Source of the DNA: Caldovatus sediminis
GTDB taxonomy: Bacteria; Pseudomonadota; Alphaproteobacteria; Acetobacterales; Acetobacteraceae
Direction: 5' to 3'
NCBI RefSeq assembly: GCF_014644455.1
Contig: NZ_BMKS01000012.1
Span: forward strand, 1-64,000
Length of the DNA: 64,000 nt
In this document: piece after piece, positions 53,304 to 61,812 of the stretch
Layout of the letters: each line of letters begins with the position of its first letter
How positions within the stretch are numbered: position 1 is the first letter of the stretch
Translations under genes and position numbers: made by a program
Notes under the pieces: model-generated
Told to the model about the DNA's origin: nothing
The model's input: the letters and a program-made list of their open reading frames with translations, nothing else
The model's database searches: none

Positions 53304-53933
53304 TCAGCGCCAGCCGTAGCCGGTGATGCTGCAGGTCTCGACGCCGCGCCGCTCGGCCGACGCGCCGTTCATGTACACGACCCGCATGTCCACCGTGCAG
53401 ACCCCGATCGCCGGCAGGCTGATCGAGACGGACTGGCCGGGCGAGAGCACGTTGGCCCCGAGCCGGTCCGGCCCCCAGTTCCGGTCGCTGGAGAGGGAGA
53501 CGTAGAGCTCACGGATCGTCGCGCCGGACTGGTTCACGAAGGTGAAGGAGGGATTCCCGACCGGGGCCGGAGAGATCGTCGCGCCGGCCCCGCCGATGCT
53601 CGCCCCGGCGCCGCCGCCGAAGACGATCCGGCTCAGGCGGCACGCATTCACGCCCATGCGGGTGTCCTCGGCCCCGTTGGCGTAGCGCACCCGCACATCG
53701 AGGATGCAGTCGCCGAAATTCGGCGTCACCCAGACCTGCTGCCCAGCCGGCAGCACAGTCGCGCCGAGGATGTCCGGCCCCCAGTTCGACAGGCGGGAGG
53801 GCGAGACATAGGCCTCCTGGATCGTCACGCCGCTGGCGTTGACGAGCCAGAACCGGTTCTGCGCCTGGGCCGGCGCCGCCGCCGCGATCAGCGCGGCGGC
53901 CAGGGCGAGGACAGCAAGGAAGGCTCTGCGCAT
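53304..53933 (-). CDS. Secreted protein with a duplicated two-cysteine domain
   Basis: This 209-residue protein with a signal peptide (cleavage at AQAQ, about 25) consists of two copies of one domain of about 78 residues (26-103 and 129-206), joined by a Gly/Pro linker. Each copy has a V-N-x-S-G-x-T-I-x-E-x-Y-V-S opening, an N-W-G-P-D-x-L-G-A motif and two cysteines 22 residues apart (76/98 and 179/201) that probably form a disulfide. No named family was recognised. AGGAGG precedes the ATG. It is likely periplasmic or extracellular. Confidence 0.8.
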   Translation of the reverse strand: MRRAFLAVLALAAALIAAAAPAQAQNRFWLVNASGVTIQEAYVSPSRLSNWGPDILGATVLPAGQQVWVTPNFGDCILDVRVRYANGAEDTRMGVNACRLSRIVFGGGAGASIGGAGATISPAPVGNPSFTFVNQSGATIRELYVSLSSDRNWGPDRLGANVLSPGQSVSISLPAIGVCTVDMRVVYMNGASAERRGVETCSITGYGWR

Positions 53934-54239
53934 GGGGTTCCTCCTGACGATGGCCCGGTCGTCCATTGGCGGGCGGGCGGTACGGCGGTCAGGTCCTCGA
54001 TCGTCCCGCCGGCCGCGCCCGGGCCAGCCGGTGAGCGCTCCCCCCATCGCACCGTGTCGTCCGTGGTTCGGTCGGTCGCCGCGGCGCGGCGGCGCACCAT
54101 CGCGGGCGGCGTCAAGCTGCGGCGGGGCAACGATACCATCGCGTGCCGAAGCGGGGAATTGGGCGTCGGAGCCTTGCCTCACGAACGCTTGAGTGCCAGC
54201 TTTGACAGAGACGTGATCGAAGGGAGAGGATCGGGCACG
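53934..54239. other. Intergenic region, no gene recognised
   Basis: The gap separates the duplicated-domain gene and the gene at 54240, which diverge. A TTGACA-like hexamer near 54199 is too close to the ATG to be a -35. No other signal is evident in these 306 bases. Confidence 0.35.
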
Positions 54240-54548
54240 ATGGCGCGCACCGGCGAGGAGCCGCACCCGCATCAGGCGGCCCTGATGCGCGAATTGCGCC
54301 AGGCGGTCGGAGAGCTGCGCGCCGACCTGCTGGTGACGCAGGCGGCGCTGGCCTCGCTCGCCGCCGACGTCGCGCGCGTCGCGGCGGAGCCGGAGCACGC
54401 GCTCGGCTCCCTGAACGCCAAGGTCCTGGGCTTCGCCGAGGCCGCCGCGCGCGGGCTGCCGCCGGGCGCCGGGCGGCCCGAGGCCGTCACCGCCGCGGCC
54501 GCGCGGTTCGCCGACTGGGCGGAGAGCTTCCTGCGCAGCCGGGAGTGA
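54240..54548 (+). CDS. Small protein coupled to the NeuD-like gene
   Basis: This 102-residue, mostly helical soluble protein is of unrecognised family. A central stretch (RELRQAVGELRADLLVTQAA) is compatible with a coiled coil. GGGAGAGGA lies upstream of the ATG. Its stop codon overlaps the GTG of the acyltransferase gene (GTGA at 54545), so it is translated with it and may act on the same substrate or complex. Confidence 0.65.
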   Translation: MARTGEEPHPHQAALMRELRQAVGELRADLLVTQAALASLAADVARVAAEPEHALGSLNAKVLGFAEAAARGLPPGAGRPEAVTAAAARFADWAESFLRSRE

Positions 54549-55222
54549 CGCGGCCGCCTCCGGATCCTGCCGCCGGCGGGCGTCGTCCGCGGCGGATCGT
54601 GATCCTCGGCGCCGGCGGGCATGGCAAGGCCGTGCTCGATCTGCTGCTGACGCCGGGCGGGTCCGGCCGGTTCGAGGTCGTGGGGCTGGTGGACGCCGTG
54701 GTGCGCCCGCCGGCCGCGGTCCTCGGCCGCCCCGTGCTGGGCGATGAGGGGCTGCTGCCGGCGCTGCGGGCCGCGGGCGTGACGGATGCGGCGCCGGCGA
54801 TCGGCGACAACGGCGCGCGCGCGGCGGCAGGGGCGCGGCTCGGCGCGCTCGGCTTCGCGCTGCCCGCGCTCGTGCATCCGGCGGCGGTGGTCGGGCGCGG
54901 GGCGGAGATCGGCGCCGGCGCGGTGGTGATGGCGCGGGTGACGATCGGGCCGGAGGCGCGGATCGGCCCGCTCGCGCTGATCAACACCGGCGCGATCGTC
55001 GAGCATGACTGCGTGGTCGGGGAGGCGGCGCACGTCGCGCCCGGCGCGGTGCTGACCGGCGGCGTGCGGGTCGGCGCGCACGCCTTCGTCGGCGCGGGGG
55101 CGGTGGTTCGGCCGCGGGTGCGGATCGGCGCGGCGGCGCTCGTCGGCGCGGGCGCCGCGGTGGTGGACGACGTGCCGGACGGGGCGCGGGTGACCGGCGT
55201 GCCGGCGCGGGCGGGCGGATAG
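54545..55222 (+). CDS. NeuD-like sugar O-acyltransferase (left-handed beta-helix)
   Basis: This 225-residue enzyme has an N-terminal nucleotide-binding-like part (RIVILGAGGHGKAVLDLLL) and a C-terminal left-handed beta-helix of hexapeptide repeats (VIGPEARIGPLALINTGAIV and AHVAPGAVLTGGVRVG). NeuD/PglD-type proteins acetylate an amino-sugar or sialic-acid precursor. The catalytic histidine is likely in IVEHDC. No nearby sugar-nucleotide genes show which substrate is used. Start is a GTG overlapping the previous stop. Confidence 0.82.
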   Translation: MTRPPPDPAAGGRRPRRIVILGAGGHGKAVLDLLLTPGGSGRFEVVGLVDAVVRPPAAVLGRPVLGDEGLLPALRAAGVTDAAPAIGDNGARAAAGARLGALGFALPALVHPAAVVGRGAEIGAGAVVMARVTIGPEARIGPLALINTGAIVEHDCVVGEAAHVAPGAVLTGGVRVGAHAFVGAGAVVRPRVRIGAAALVGAGAAVVDDVPDGARVTGVPARAGG

Positions 55223-55243
55223 GCGCGGACAGGGCGCATCCTG

Positions 55244-55259
55244 CCGGCGCGGGCGCCGG
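55244..55259. terminator. Hairpin between convergent NeuD-like and trpE genes
   Basis: CCGGCGC and GCGCCGG form a perfect 7-bp inverted repeat with a 2-base centre, between the two converging stop codons. Confidence 0.35.
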
Positions 55260-55291
55260 TCCCGGGCTGCCGCCGCGCGGTGCCGCGAATG

Positions 55292-56818
55292 CTACCGCCG
55301 CCCCGCCGCGAAGCGCACCGCCTCCTCCGCGGCGCGGAACAGGGCGCGCGCCTTCTGCACCGTCTCCTCGTACTCCGCCGCCGGGTCGGAGTCCGCCACC
55401 ACGCCGGCCCCGGCCTGCACGTGCATCACGCCGTCCTTGACCAGCGCGGTGCGCAGGCCGATGCAGGTGTCCATGCCGCCGTCGGCGCCGAAATAGCCGA
55501 ACCCGCCGGCGTAGATGCCGCGCCGCGAGGGCTCCAGCTCCTCGATGATCTCCATCGCCCGCACCTTCGGCGCGCCGGTCAGCGTCCCCGCCGGGAATCC
55601 CGCCATCAGCGCGTCGAGCGCGGCGAGGCCGGCGCGCAGCCGCCCCTGCACCTCGCTGCCGATGTGCATCACCTGGCTGTAGCGCTCGATCTGGAACTGC
55701 GCCGGCACGCGGACGCTGCCGATCTCCGCCACCCGGCCGACGTCGTTGCGGCCGAGGTCGAGCAGCATCAGGTGCTCGGCGCGCTCCTTCGGGTCGGCCA
55801 GCAGCTCCGCCTCCAGCGCCTTGTCCTCCTCGGGCGTCGCGCCGCGCCGGCGCGTGCCGGCGAGCGGGCGCACCGTCACCGTCCCGTCGCGCAGCCGCAC
55901 CAGGATCTCCGGCGAGGCGCCGACCGCGGCGAAGCCGCCGAAGTCGAAGAAGAACAGGAACGGCGCCGGGTTGATCCGCCGCAGCGCGCGGTAGAGCGCG
56001 AAGGGCGGCAGGGCGAAGGGGATCGAGAAGCGCTGCGAGGGCACGATCTGGAAGGCGTCGCCGGCGCGGATGTACTCCTTCGCCCGCTCGACCGCGGCGA
56101 TGAAGCCCTCGCGGGTGAAGTTGCTCTCCGGCGCCGGCGGCGGGGGCAGGTCGGCCGGCGGCGCCGGGCGCGGCACGGGGCGGTCGAGCGCGGCTTCCGC
56201 CTCGTCGAGGCGGTGGTTCGCCTCCTCCCACGCCGTCCGCGGGTCGCGGGCGGCGGCGGTGCCGGCCCAGACCGGGGCGCAGAGCGTCAGCGTGTCGCGC
56301 ACATGGTCGAACACCGCGATGACGGTCGGCCGCCCCAGCACCGCGTCGGGGATGCCGAGCACGTCCGGCTTGGTCGCCGGCAGGCGCTCGATCAGCCGCA
56401 CCATGTCGTAGCCGAGATAGCCGAACAGCCCGGCGGCGATCGGCGGCAGGCCGGGCGGCACCGGAAGCCGCGAGGCGGCGATGACGGCGCGCAGCGAATC
56501 GAGCGGGGCCGCCGCCTCCTCCGCGAAGGCATGCGGCGCGGAGAGCGCGTGCGGGTTCAGCTCCGCCTTCCCGCCGCGACAGCGCCAGACGAGGTCCGGC
56601 GCGAAGCCGATCGCGGAATAGCGCCCGCGCGCCGAGCCGCCCTCGACGCTCTCGAGCAGGAACGCGTTCGGCCGGCCGTGCGCGAGCTTGAGGAAGGCGC
56701 CGACCGGGGTCTCCAGGTCGGCCACCCGCTCGCGTACCAGGATCTGGCCGCGTCCCGCCTCCAGCGCCGCGCGGAACGCGGCGAAACCCGTCGCGCCGAG
56801 GCCGCCACCGTCCATCAT
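55292..56818 (-). CDS. trpE: Anthranilate synthase component I
   Basis: This enzyme makes anthranilate from chorismate and ammonia or glutamine, the first step of tryptophan synthesis. The 508-residue protein has the regulatory tryptophan site FLLESVEGGSARGRYS near 55 and the core segments NFTREGFIAAVERAKEYIRA, GDAFQIVPSQRF, VRPLAGTRRRGATPEEDKAL, LLDLGRNDVGRVAE and MAGFPAGTLTGAPKVRAMEI. It is translated from an ATG overlapping the ppiD stop codon. TrpG, TrpD and TrpC genes are not in the window. Confidence 0.95.
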   Translation of the reverse strand: MMDGGGLGATGFAAFRAALEAGRGQILVRERVADLETPVGAFLKLAHGRPNAFLLESVEGGSARGRYSAIGFAPDLVWRCRGGKAELNPHALSAPHAFAEEAAAPLDSLRAVIAASRLPVPPGLPPIAAGLFGYLGYDMVRLIERLPATKPDVLGIPDAVLGRPTVIAVFDHVRDTLTLCAPVWAGTAAARDPRTAWEEANHRLDEAEAALDRPVPRPAPPADLPPPPAPESNFTREGFIAAVERAKEYIRAGDAFQIVPSQRFSIPFALPPFALYRALRRINPAPFLFFFDFGGFAAVGASPEILVRLRDGTVTVRPLAGTRRRGATPEEDKALEAELLADPKERAEHLMLLDLGRNDVGRVAEIGSVRVPAQFQIERYSQVMHIGSEVQGRLRAGLAALDALMAGFPAGTLTGAPKVRAMEIIEELEPSRRGIYAGGFGYFGADGGMDTCIGLRTALVKDGVMHVQAGAGVVADSDPAAEYEETVQKARALFRAAEEAVRFAAGRR

Positions 56819-58713
56819 CGCGCCACCTGCTCCATGAGGCCCGGGTTGATCCTGACATCCGCGCGGTTGCGCAGCGCGATCAGGTACTGCTGCTCGAGGT
56901 CCTCCGCCAGGGCCTGCTCCACCTGATCGCGGATCCGGCCGAGGGCGAGCGGATCCGCGTCCGGGTTGGCCGGCAACACCTCGACGACCTGGGCGACGAG
57001 GTAGCCGTCGCGGACCTCGACCATCGTGGCCTCGCCCGGCCTCGCCTCGAAGAGCGGGGCGAGGAGCTCGGGCGGGGCCGGGTTTCCCGGACCCGGCTGG
57101 CGGGGGAGGGGGCCGATGCGGTCGCCGCGATGCGCCAGCCCGGCCTCCCGCGCCGCATCGGCGAGCGAGGCGCCGCCGCGCACCGCGGCGAGCAGGGCGG
57201 CGGCCCGCTCCTCCTGCGCCCGCCGGCGCGCATCGGCGAGCCAGGCGTTGCGCACCTGCTCCGCCACCGTCTCGAAGGGCCGCAGCGCGCGGCCGATGAC
57301 GGAGCGCACCTCGACGGCGGTGAAGCCGTCCTGCACCTCCTCGAGCCGCGGCGCGTCGCCGGGGTTGACGGCGAAGATCCGGCGCAGCAGCTCGGCGCGG
57401 GCCGTCTCGCGGATCGGCAGGGCCACCGGCCTGCCGTCCGGGTCGCGCCCGGCCGCGTCGGTGGTGAGGGTGGCGGCGGCCATGCCGAAGCGCTGCGCCA
57501 CCTCGGCCAGCGGCGCGCCGGAGGCGAGGGCGTCCTCGATCCGGTTGGCGCGGGCGTAGACGAGGTCGGCGGCCTTCTCCAGGGCGATCTCGCGGCGCAG
57601 GGTCTCGCGCACCTCGTCGAGGCGGCGCGTGACGGCGGGCTCGACCTTCTCGACCCGCAGCACGTGCCAGCCGAAGGGGCTCCGTACCGGCCCGGCGACG
57701 CCGCCCTCGGGCGCGGCGAAGGCGGCCTCGGCCAGCTCGGGCACCGGCAGGCCGGGACGGTCCAGGGGGTCGGGGAAGGCGATGGCCTGGCCGCCGGCCT
57801 CCTGGGCCCGGGCCTCGATCGTCGTCCAGTCGGCGCCGCCGCGCCAGGCCTCGGCGATGGCGCGGGCCGCCTCCTCGTCCGGGACCAGGACCTGGCGCAG
57901 GGTGCGCCGCTCCGGCGTTGCGAACTCGTCCTGCCGGGCCTCGTAGGCCTGCGCGACCTCCTCCTCGCCCACCGTGACCTTGTCCACCAGGTGCTCGGCG
58001 GTGATCGCCGCCACCGTCACCTCGCGATATTCCGGGGCGGAGAAGCGGTCGGGGTTGTTCTCGTGGAAGCGGCGGAGCTGCGCCTCGGTCGGCGGCTCGG
58101 GCTCCGGGGCGTCGGCGAGCGGCAGCGCGACCACGTCGGCAACGCGGCGCTCGGCCTCGAAGGCGTAGAGGGGACGCGTCAGCGTGTCGGGTCCGGCGGC
58201 GCCGGCGCGCACGGCGCCGACCAGCTGCTGGCGCGCCAGGTCGGAGCGGACGAGGCGGAGGAATTCGCTCTCGGTCAGGCCGTTCTGGCGCAGGAAGTCC
58301 TCGAACAGCGGGCGGGAGAAGCGGCCGTCGGCGCCCTGGAAGGCGGGGATCGCCCAGACGAAGTCGCGCACCGCCTCCTCCGGGACCGCCAGGGACAGGC
58401 GCCGCGCCTCGGCGCGCAGCGCGCGCTCGGCGATCAGCGCCTCGACGGCCTGGGCGGCGACCGCGCGGCGCACCGCCTCGTCGCCCTCGAAGCTTGGGCC
58501 GAGCTGGCGGGCGAGGCGCTGGATCTCGCGCCGCACCGCGAGCTGGGCCTCCTCGAGCTCGATCGGTTCCCCGGCGACACGGGCCACCGCGCGGTCGCGG
58601 CCGAAGCCCTGCACCATGTCGCCGATGCCCCAGACGGCGAAGGAGATCACCAGGACGGCGAACAGGATCTTGGCGATCCAGGTTCCGGCAAAGCGGCGAA
58701 GGGCGGTCAGCAT
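56815..58713 (-). CDS. ppiD: Periplasmic peptidyl-prolyl isomerase PpiD/SurA-type
   Basis: This 632-residue folding factor has one N-terminal membrane helix ([19 protein letters not shown]), a SurA-N-type chaperone domain (about 40-220) and a parvulin-like domain (about 270-370, ending [14 protein letters not shown]). A long C-terminal region (about 380-632) contains a second, weaker parvulin-like part. It helps outer-membrane and secreted proteins fold at the inner membrane. It has its own candidate promoter, divergent from tpiA, and overlaps trpE (ATGA). Confidence 0.9.
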   Translation of the reverse strand: MLTALRRFAGTWIAKILFAVLVISFAVWGIGDMVQGFGRDRAVARVAGEPIELEEAQLAVRREIQRLARQLGPSFEGDEAVRRAVAAQAVEALIAERALRAEARRLSLAVPEEAVRDFVWAIPAFQGADGRFSRPLFEDFLRQNGLTESEFLRLVRSDLARQQLVGAVRAGAAGPDTLTRPLYAFEAERRVADVVALPLADAPEPEPPTEAQLRRFHENNPDRFSAPEYREVTVAAITAEHLVDKVTVGEEEVAQAYEARQDEFATPERRTLRQVLVPDEEAARAIAEAWRGGADWTTIEARAQEAGGQAIAFPDPLDRPGLPVPELAEAAFAAPEGGVAGPVRSPFGWHVLRVEKVEPAVTRRLDEVRETLRREIALEKAADLVYARANRIEDALASGAPLAEVAQRFGMAAATLTTDAAGRDPDGRPVALPIRETARAELLRRIFAVNPGDAPRLEEVQDGFTAVEVRSVIGRALRPFETVAEQVRNAWLADARRRAQEERAAALLAAVRGGASLADAAREAGLAHRGDRIGPLPRQPGPGNPAPPELLAPLFEARPGEATMVEVRDGYLVAQVVEVLPANPDADPLALGRIRDQVEQALAEDLEQQYLIALRNRADVRINPGLMEQVAR

Positions 58714-58743
58714 GCGCGATCCGGTGCGGCAGGAAGGCGGCGG

Positions 58744-58772
58744 ACCATAGGGGAGGGGGCCGCCGTTGCCAA
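58744..58772 (-). promoter_or_regulatory. Candidate promoter of the ppiD-trpE unit
   Basis: On the minus strand TTGGCA (58772-58767) and TATGGT (58749-58744) are exactly 17 bases apart. Predicted transcription starts near 58737, giving a leader of about 24 bases. Confidence 0.6.
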
Positions 58773-58794
58773 ACCGGCGACCGCGGGGTGATAC
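58766..58794 (+). promoter_or_regulatory. Candidate promoter of tpiA
   Basis: TTGCCA (58766-58771) and TGATAC (58789-58794) are 17 bases apart. The -35 overlaps that of the ppiD promoter on the other strand, so RNA polymerase can use only one direction at a time. The leader of about 32 bases contains GAGGAGGG. Confidence 0.6.
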
Positions 58795-58832
58795 CGCAGC
58801 CGATTGCAGCATGCGAGGAGGGACGCGCCGCC

Positions 58833-59606
58833 ATGACCCCCGGGATACGTCCGCTGATCGCCGGCAATTGGAAGATGCATGGGCTGCGCGCCGAGGGCCT
58901 CGCGCTGGCCCGGGCGGTGGCCGCGGGGGCGGGCGGCGTCGCGGCCGAGCTGCTGGTCTGCCCGCCGGCCACCCTGATCGCGGCGGTGGCCGAGGCGCTC
59001 GCCGGCACCCCGGTTGCGGTCGGCGGGCAGGACTGCCACGAGCGGGAGAAGGGCCCGCACACCGGCGACGTCTCCGCGCCGATGCTCGCCGATGCGGGGG
59101 CCCGCTACGTCATCCTCGGCCATTCCGAGCGGCGGGCGGAGCACGGCGAGACCGACGCGCAGGTGCGCGCGAAGGCCATGGCGGCCCTCGCCGCGGGGCT
59201 GACCCCGATCGTCTGCGTCGGCGAGAGCGAGGCCCAGCGCCTGGCCGGCGAAGCCGAGCCGGTGGTGGCGCGCCAGCTCGCCGGGAGCCTGCCCGAGGAC
59301 TTCGCCGTCCAGGGCGGCGTCGTCGCCTACGAGCCGGTCTGGGCGATCGGCACCGGGCGGACGCCGACCGAGACCGACATCGCCGCGATGCATGGCGCGA
59401 TCCGCGCGCAGCTGACGCGCGGCACGGGGGGACCGGCCGGGGCGCGCGTCCGCATCCTCTACGGGGGCTCGGTCAAGCCGGGGAACGCCGCGGCGATCCT
59501 GTCGCAGCCGGACGTGGACGGGGCCCTGGTCGGCGGGGCGAGCCTGGTCGCGGCGGACTTCCTGGCGATCGCGGCGGCGGCGGGAGCCTCGCCGGCCCGC
59601 CGCTGA
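58833..59606 (+). CDS. tpiA: Triosephosphate isomerase
   Basis: This enzyme interconverts dihydroxyacetone phosphate and glyceraldehyde 3-phosphate in glycolysis and gluconeogenesis. The 257-residue TIM barrel has catalytic Lys14 (AGNWKMH), His97 (LGHSERR) and Glu167 ([11 protein letters not shown]), and the phosphate-binding [10 protein letters not shown] near 220. Start at 58833 after GAGGAGGG. In many alphaproteobacteria secG follows; here the next gene is a convergent TRAP permease instead. Confidence 0.97.
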   Translation: MTPGIRPLIAGNWKMHGLRAEGLALARAVAAGAGGVAAELLVCPPATLIAAVAEALAGTPVAVGGQDCHEREKGPHTGDVSAPMLADAGARYVILGHSERRAEHGETDAQVRAKAMAALAAGLTPIVCVGESEAQRLAGEAEPVVARQLAGSLPEDFAVQGGVVAYEPVWAIGTGRTPTETDIAAMHGAIRAQLTRGTGGPAGARVRILYGGSVKPGNAAAILSQPDVDGALVGGASLVAADFLAIAAAAGASPARR

Positions 59607-59607
59607 G

Positions 59608-59642
59608 GCGGGGCGCCGCGCGCGCCCGGCCGCGGGCCCCGC
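59608..59642. terminator. Possible terminator between convergent tpiA and the TRAP permease gene
   Basis: GCGGGGC (59608-59614) and GCCCCGC (59636-59642) are inverted repeats immediately after the tpiA stop codon. The loop is 21 bases and there is no T-run. Confidence 0.25.
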
Positions 59643-59710
59643 GTCTCCGGTGGACGGCGCTCCTCCGGTCCGGGCGGCGGGCGCCCGTGCCCCGGGGCGG
59701 CCGCTGCCCT

Positions 59711-61684
59711 TCAGCGGCGGGCCAGGCGCCGCGCGCCCATCGCCAGGATGCCGGCGACCGCCAGCCCGAAGCCGAAGAGGTCGGTCCGCGCCTCCGGAAT
59801 CAGCATCAGCAGCCCGCCGATCCCGATGACGACCCGCGCCCAGACCGGCGCCGGGCCGAGCCGGTAGACGTAGCCTTCGAAGGCGGAGGCGAGCATCAGC
59901 ACCGCGACCACCGCGGTCGCCGTGGTCTGCAGGATCAGCAGCGTGTCGCCGCGCAGGATCAGCGCCGGCTGCAGCACGAACAGCACCGGCAGCAGCATCA
60001 GCAGGATGCCGATGCGCAGCGCCATCATCCCCGTCCGCATCGGGCTCGACTTGGCGATGGAGGAGGCGGCGATGGCGGCCAGCGCTACCGGCGGCGTGAT
60101 GAAGGAGACGATGCCCCAGTAGAGCACGTAGAGGTGCGAGGCCATGGGGTCGAGCCCGGCCTGCACCAGCGCCGGCGCCAGTACGATGGCGAGGAAGATG
60201 TAGCAGGCCGAGGCCGTCATCCCCATGCCGAGGATGAAGCTGGTCACCGCGCCGAAGAACAGCAGCAGCGCGACGTTGCCCGCCGCGTACTGCACCAGCT
60301 CGCGCGAGAAGGAATTGGCGACCCCGGTGACCGAGAGCGAGCCGATGATCAGGCCGATGCCCGCGATCAGCGCGACGATGTGCGCCACCGCCTGGCCGGA
60401 ATCCACCACCAGCCCGGCGAAGCGGCGCAGGCCGAAGCCGATGGCGCGCCGCCGGGCCACGGCGACGACGAGCAGAAACAGCGACACCCAGAACGGCGCC
60501 TCGGCCTCGATCCGGAAGGCGAGCAGCAGCACCGTCAGCCCGACGATCGCGGCGATGTAGTACCAGCCCGAGGCCAGCGTCCGGAGCAGCGGCGGCACCT
60601 CGTCCCGCCCCACGCCGCGCAGTCCGTTGCGCACCGCGTAGAGGTCGGTCTGCAGGAACAGCGCGAGGTAGTAGAGCAGCGAGGGCAGCGCCGCGGCGAT
60701 CATCACCTCCGCGTAGGGGACGTTGAGGAAGTTCGCCATGATGAACGCCGCGGCGCCCATCACGGGCGGCATCAGCGCGCCGCCGGTGGAGGCGCAGGCC
60801 TCGACCGCGCCCGCGTAGTGCGGCGCGTAGCCGCAGCGCTTCATGGTCGGGATGGTGAGCGTGCCGGTGGTCAGCACGTTGGAGGTCGGGCTGCCCGAGA
60901 GCATGCCGAAGGTGGCGGAGGAGACGACCGAGACCTTCGCCGGCCCGCCGCGGCTCGTGCCCATCAGCGCCAGCGCGAAGTCCATGAAGAAGGTCGCCCC
61001 GCCGGTCGCCGCGAGCACCACGCCGAAGACCAGGAAGCCGATCAGCGTGTCGGAGACCACCTGCATCGGGATGCCGATGATGCTCTCCGTGCCGAAGACG
61101 TGCTCCTGCACCGTCGTCGGCAGGTCGAGCTGCACGCCCCACAGGAATCCCGGCATCTCCCCGGCGAAGAGCGGGAAGGCGGCGAACAGGAGGCAGGCGA
61201 CGAACAGCACCGTCTCGCCGGTGCGGCGGACGCCCTCGAGCACCAGCAGGATGAGCAGGGCGGCGGGCGGGACGGCCCACGGCGGCGCCATGGCCTGCCA
61301 GCCGCGAAGCTGGATCGTCAGCGCCTCCGAGGCGAGCCAGAGCCCGAGGGCGAGCATTATGGCGGCGAGCAGCCAGTCGAACCAGGGGATGCGGTCGCGC
61401 TGCGACCGGCGTGCGGGAAAGGCGAGGAAGGCGAAGGCGCCGAAGAAGCCGATGACGAGATAGTAGTACGCCGTGCTGATCGGCCGGAACCCGGCGATGC
61501 CGAGGTTGAAGATCTGGTTGACCGCGACCGCCAGCCCGGCAGCGGCGAGCAGGAACGCCACCCAGAACGCCAGGCCGCTGAGGCGGCCGGAGCGCGCCTC
61601 CGGGTCCGGCGGCGCGGTCGCGTCGAGCGCGCGGGCGGTGCGGGCTTGCGGGTCGGCGCCGGGAACGGCGCGGGCTTCCGACAT
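59711..61684 (-). CDS. Fused TRAP transporter permease (TAXI type)
   Basis: This 657-residue membrane protein fuses the small (DctQ-like) and large (DctM-like) TRAP permease subunits. The N-terminal quarter has four helices. The DctM part carries the family segments SGSPTSNVLTTGTLTIPTMK, GGALMPPVMGAAAFIMANF, SFILGMGMTASACYIFLAIV and WGIVSFITPPVALAAIAA. It imports a substrate using a sodium or proton gradient together with the TAXI receptor encoded just upstream (128 bases). The fused 4TM/12TM form is the standard partner of TAXI receptors. Confidence 0.93.
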   Translation of the reverse strand: MSEARAVPGADPQARTARALDATAPPDPEARSGRLSGLAFWVAFLLAAAGLAVAVNQIFNLGIAGFRPISTAYYYLVIGFFGAFAFLAFPARRSQRDRIPWFDWLLAAIMLALGLWLASEALTIQLRGWQAMAPPWAVPPAALLILLVLEGVRRTGETVLFVACLLFAAFPLFAGEMPGFLWGVQLDLPTTVQEHVFGTESIIGIPMQVVSDTLIGFLVFGVVLAATGGATFFMDFALALMGTSRGGPAKVSVVSSATFGMLSGSPTSNVLTTGTLTIPTMKRCGYAPHYAGAVEACASTGGALMPPVMGAAAFIMANFLNVPYAEVMIAAALPSLLYYLALFLQTDLYAVRNGLRGVGRDEVPPLLRTLASGWYYIAAIVGLTVLLLAFRIEAEAPFWVSLFLLVVAVARRRAIGFGLRRFAGLVVDSGQAVAHIVALIAGIGLIIGSLSVTGVANSFSRELVQYAAGNVALLLFFGAVTSFILGMGMTASACYIFLAIVLAPALVQAGLDPMASHLYVLYWGIVSFITPPVALAAIAASSIAKSSPMRTGMMALRIGILLMLLPVLFVLQPALILRGDTLLILQTTATAVVAVLMLASAFEGYVYRLGPAPVWARVVIGIGGLLMLIPEARTDLFGFGLAVAGILAMGARRLARR

Positions 61685-61752
61685 GCGGGCAGACGACCTC
61701 GGTTGGCGGGGATGCGGGGGGCGGTGGGGTGCTCGGATGACGGACGAGGTAC

Positions 61753-61794
61753 CGCCGGCCGGCGCGGGCTCCCGTGGAGTCCGGCCGGCCGGCG
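61753..61794 (-). other. Hairpin between the TAXI receptor and permease genes
   Basis: CGCCGGCCGGC (61753-61763) and GCCGGCCGGCG (61784-61794) can pair. Such a hairpin between a binding-protein gene and its permease gene usually lets the receptor be made in excess. Confidence 0.4.
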
Positions 61795-61812
61795 CCGATC
61801 ACCCCGGATGCA

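Noticed and set aside
54197-54239. TTGACA hexamer before the 54240 gene
   Set aside because: It is about 43 bases from the ATG and no -10 element is found at 16-18 bases, so a promoter cannot be supported.
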